Source: Candidatus Eiseniibacteriota bacterium
GTDB taxonomy: Bacteria; Eisenbacteria; RBG-16-71-46
Assembly: GCA_903921835.1 (NCBI GenBank)
Contig: CAIXRL010000706.1
Location: 1-6,965, forward strand
Direction of reading: 5' to 3'
DNA: 6,965 nt
Shown: positions 5,550 through 6,965 of the stretch, in pieces
Layout: every line of letters starts with the position of its first letter
Numbering within the stretch: the stretch's first letter is position 1
Position numbers and translations under genes: made by a program
Notes under the pieces: generated by a model
Databases searched by the model: none
Told to the model about the DNA's origin: nothing
Seen by the model: only the letters and a program-made list of their open reading frames with translations

Positions 5550-6692
5550 ATGGCGTCCTGTCATCTCTTCACTTCCGAGTCGGTCACCGAAGGTCACCCG
5601 GACAAGATCGCGGACCAGATCTCCGACGCCGTGCTCGACGCCATGCTCACGCAGGACAAGATGAGCCGCGTCGCCTGCGAGACCCTGGTCACCACGGGAC
5701 TCGCGGTCGTGGCCGGCGAGATCACGACCAAGGCGTATGTCGAGATCCCGAAGCTCGTGCGTTCGGTGATTCACGACATTGGCTACAACGACGCCGCCTA
5801 CGGCTTCGACAGCCACACCTGCGCCGTGGTGACCACGCTCGACCAGCAGTCGCCCGACATCGCGATGGGCGTGAACACCGGCGGCGCGGGCGACCAGGGC
5901 ATGATGTTCGGCTACGCGTGCAACGAGACCGCGGAGCTGATGCCGCTGCCGATCATGCTGGCGCACAAGCTGGCCATGCGCCTGTCGCAGGTGCGCAAGA
6001 AGGGCCTCGCGGACTACCTGCGCCCCGACGGCAAGACGCAGGTGACGGTCGAATACGAGGGCGACCGCCCCGTGCGGATCGACACGGTCGTGCTCTCGAC
6101 GCAGCACAGCGAAGCGGTCGGCCAGGCCAGGATCAAGAAGGACATGATCGAGAAGGTGATCCTGCCGCTGCTGCCCAGGAAGCTGCTCAAGCGCGACAGG
6201 CCGGTGAAGTTCTACGTCAACCCGACCGGCAACTTCGTCATCGGGGGTCCGATGGGCGACTGCGGCCTGACCGGTCGCAAGATCATCGTGGACACCTACG
6301 GCGGCATGGGCCGTCACGGTGGCGGCGCGTTCTCGGGCAAGGACCCGAGCAAGGTGGACCGCTCGGCGTGCTACGCTGCGCGCTGGGTCGCCAAGAACCT
6401 TGTCGCCGCGGGCCTGTGCGACCGCTGCGAGGTGCAGGTGGCCTACGCGATCGGCGTCGCCGAGCCGGTGAGCGTGATGGTGGACAGCTTCGGCACCGGC
6501 AAGGTGAGCGACGTCAAGCTCACGAGCCTCGTGCGCAAGCACTTCGACCTCACGCCGCGCGGCATCATGGACGCGCTCAAGCTGCGCCGGCCGATCTACC
6601 GCAAGACGGCGGCCTACGGACACTTCGGACGCGCGGAGTTCTCGTGGGAGCAGACCGGCAAGGCCAGGCTGCTCGCCGCCAGCGCCCGCTGA
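5550..6692 (+). CDS. metK: S-adenosylmethionine synthetase (methionine adenosyltransferase)
   Basis: This encodes a 380-residue cytoplasmic enzyme that makes S-adenosylmethionine from methionine and ATP, releasing phosphate and diphosphate. The N-terminus HLFTSESVTEGHPDKIADQI (residues 5-24) carries the ATP-site His16, Asp18 and Lys19. The two family signatures are intact: GAGDQGMMFGYA (112-123) and the phosphate-binding GGGAFSGKDPSKVDRS (257-272). The C-terminus ends with the usual AAYGHFGR...FSWE segment. Length matches bacterial MetK (380-400), and no catalytic residue appears to be missing. It has a strong AGGAG, and a 102-base spacer with two hairpins separates it from the isomerase. It is therefore probably expressed or controlled separately from the sugar operon, although readthrough is possible. 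A GC-rich terminator-like hairpin follows. Metabolically it is unrelated to the PTS genes; the adjacency looks positional. Confidence 0.98.
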   Translation: MASCHLFTSESVTEGHPDKIADQISDAVLDAMLTQDKMSRVACETLVTTGLAVVAGEITTKAYVEIPKLVRSVIHDIGYNDAAYGFDSHTCAVVTTLDQQSPDIAMGVNTGGAGDQGMMFGYACNETAELMPLPIMLAHKLAMRLSQVRKKGLADYLRPDGKTQVTVEYEGDRPVRIDTVVLSTQHSEAVGQARIKKDMIEKVILPLLPRKLLKRDRPVKFYVNPTGNFVIGGPMGDCGLTGRKIIVDTYGGMGRHGGGAFSGKDPSKVDRSACYAARWVAKNLVAAGLCDRCEVQVAYAIGVAEPVSVMVDSFGTGKVSDVKLTSLVRKHFDLTPRGIMDALKLRRPIYRKTAAYGHFGRAEFSWEQTGKARLLAASAR

Positions 6693-6717
6693 CGCGTCCG
6701 CGGCTCCCGCCTCCTCG

Positions 6718-6749
6718 CGGCCCCGGCTCGGAACCCCGAGCCGGGGCCG
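6718..6749 (+). terminator. GC-rich hairpin terminator after metK
   Basis: A perfect 14-bp inverted repeat with arms 6718-6731 and 6736-6749 and a 4-base AACC loop starts 25 bases after the metK stop. Only TT follows, so the U-tract is essentially absent, as is common in very GC-rich genomes; it may act with Rho or as a 3'-end stabiliser. Because the stem is symmetric it could also stop transcription entering from the other strand. Confidence 0.7.
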
Positions 6750-6761
6750 TTCGCGGGTGCG

Positions 6762-6775
6762 CCCGGCGCGCCGGG
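6762..6775. repeat. 14-base perfect palindrome
   Basis: CCCGGCGCGCCGGG is fully self-complementary and lies 13 bases after the terminator hairpin. It has no loop, so it would be a poor RNA hairpin; it could be a dimeric protein-binding site or simply a product of high GC content. Confidence 0.35.
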
Positions 6776-6802
6776 GATGCAGGTCTTCCGCCGGAGAACG
6801 GT

Positions 6803-6837
6803 CACACGGCCGTCGGGGCAACGACGTGCCGGGTGTG
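6803..6837 (+). repeat. Bulged inverted repeat / possible structured RNA element
   Basis: CACAC (6803-6807) pairs with GTGTG (6833-6837), GGC (6808-6810) with GCC (6828-6830), and CGTCG (6811-6815) with CGACG (6822-6826). This gives 13 pairs with a 2-base and a 1-base bulge and a GGGCAA loop. It stands upstream of the candidate promoter at 6920, so it would not be in that transcript. Confidence 0.35.
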
Positions 6838-6919
6838 TGGCCTGCACGGCGGCGGCTGTGCCGGTGCCCCATGCGCCGCCGGCTCACCGCCGGGCCGGCT
6901 GGTTACGGGTGAGTGGCGA

Positions 6920-6948
6920 TGGACGCCCCGCGGGGACCGTGCCATATT
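6920..6948 (+). promoter_or_regulatory. Candidate sigma70-type promoter for a gene beyond the window
   Basis: TGGACG (6920-6925) and CATATT (6943-6948) each match four of six consensus bases of the -35 and -10 boxes and are 17 bases apart. The CATATT is one of the few AT-rich islands in this GC-rich spacer, and no gene lies between it and the window end. It would drive an unseen downstream + strand gene. Confidence 0.35.
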
Positions 6949-6965
6949 CCCGCCGCCTTTCCAGC

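Larger units (their letters stand above)
6693..6965 (+). other. Intergenic region downstream of metK, no gene seen
   Basis: This stretch of 273 bases has no credible coding frame on either strand. Beyond the terminator hairpin it holds the palindrome at 6762-6775, a bulged hairpin at 6803-6837 and a repeat pair CGGCGGC (6850-6856) / GCCGCCG (6875-6881). A weak promoter-like sequence lies near the end. I did not recognise any known riboswitch or small RNA in it. Confidence 0.6.

Noticed and set aside
6614..6847. A 77-codon minus-strand frame over the end of metK and its terminator
   Set aside because: It runs through the 14-bp terminator stem, overlaps metK, has Arg/Ala/Pro-rich composition without a domain, and I see no good ribosome binding site.
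6803..6883. SAH, SAM or cobalamin riboswitch for a downstream gene
   Set aside because: The inverted repeats do not carry any consensus core I recognise, and the only promoter-like sequence (6920-6948) lies downstream of them, so they would not be in the leader of the next transcript.
2301..6887. A 1528-codon open frame on the minus strand covering HPr, enzyme I, the isomerase and metK
   Set aside because: Its codons lie exactly opposite those of enzyme I, the isomerase and metK, which all share one phase. A stop there would need sense TTA, CTA or TCA codons, which GC-rich genes avoid. The product is a low-complexity Arg/His/Ala/Gly-rich sequence without any domain, while the + strand proteins have complete active sites. 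It is a codon-usage artefact.
1..6965. Mobile element, CRISPR array, toxin-antitoxin or defence genes
   Set aside because: No transposase, direct-repeat array, terminal repeats, tRNA or small antagonistic gene pair was found. Base composition is uniform and the genes are core metabolism.

Overview
The window is a compact, very GC-rich bacterial segment (roughly 70 % GC by eye) with every supported gene on the + strand. It is a chromosomal sugar-uptake operon followed by a housekeeping gene. Strong GC bias at third codon positions, GTG/TTG starts, and a mannose-family PTS next to HPr and enzyme I, with an HPr that keeps the Ser46 kinase site, suggest a high-GC Gram-negative-type lineage. Eisenbacteria/Krumholzibacteria/Gemmatimonadota-like bacteria or a deltaproteobacterial relative are my guesses; the lineage cannot be fixed from this sequence alone.

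Region 1 (1-4361) is a complete phosphoenolpyruvate:sugar phosphotransferase system. In order it holds the C-terminal part of EIIA (cut by the window edge), EIIB, EIIC and EIID of the mannose/fructose/sorbose family, then HPr and enzyme I. Four of the five junctions are 4-base ATGA/GTGA overlaps, which implies one co-translated mRNA. Only HPr has its own strong Shine-Dalgarno, with a TTG start. Phosphate should flow PEP -> EI His190 -> HPr His15 -> EIIA (its His lies upstream of the window) -> EIIB His14 -> sugar carried by EIIC/EIID.

Region 2 (4371-5447) encodes a SIS-domain bifunctional phosphoglucose/phosphomannose isomerase. It would turn the mannose-6-P or glucose-6-P produced by the transporter into fructose-6-P for glycolysis. 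Its junction with enzyme I is odd: the ATGA overlap carries the better Shine-Dalgarno but opens a 15-codon dead-end frame, and the isomerase ATG lies 13 bases downstream in another frame.

Region 3 (5448-5549) is a short spacer before metK. It holds a long near-perfect hairpin, a second hairpin sharing the same CCGGA/TCCGG arms, and a 26-codon ORF. That ORF's Shine-Dalgarno and start lie in the first hairpin, and its stop overlaps the metK Shine-Dalgarno. This is the most interesting non-coding structure in the window and a candidate for translational or attenuation control of metK, though it could be only an operon-end hairpin.

Region 4 (5550-6692) is an intact metK (S-adenosylmethionine synthetase). 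Region 5 (6693-6965) has no gene. It starts with a 14-bp GC-rich terminator-like hairpin, continues through further inverted repeats, and ends with a weak promoter-like sequence that may serve a gene beyond the window. I saw no RNA genes, mobile elements, CRISPR arrays or defence systems. No clearly novel multi-gene system is visible; the novelty candidates are the metK leader, the enzyme I/isomerase junction and some unusual residues in the PTS proteins.
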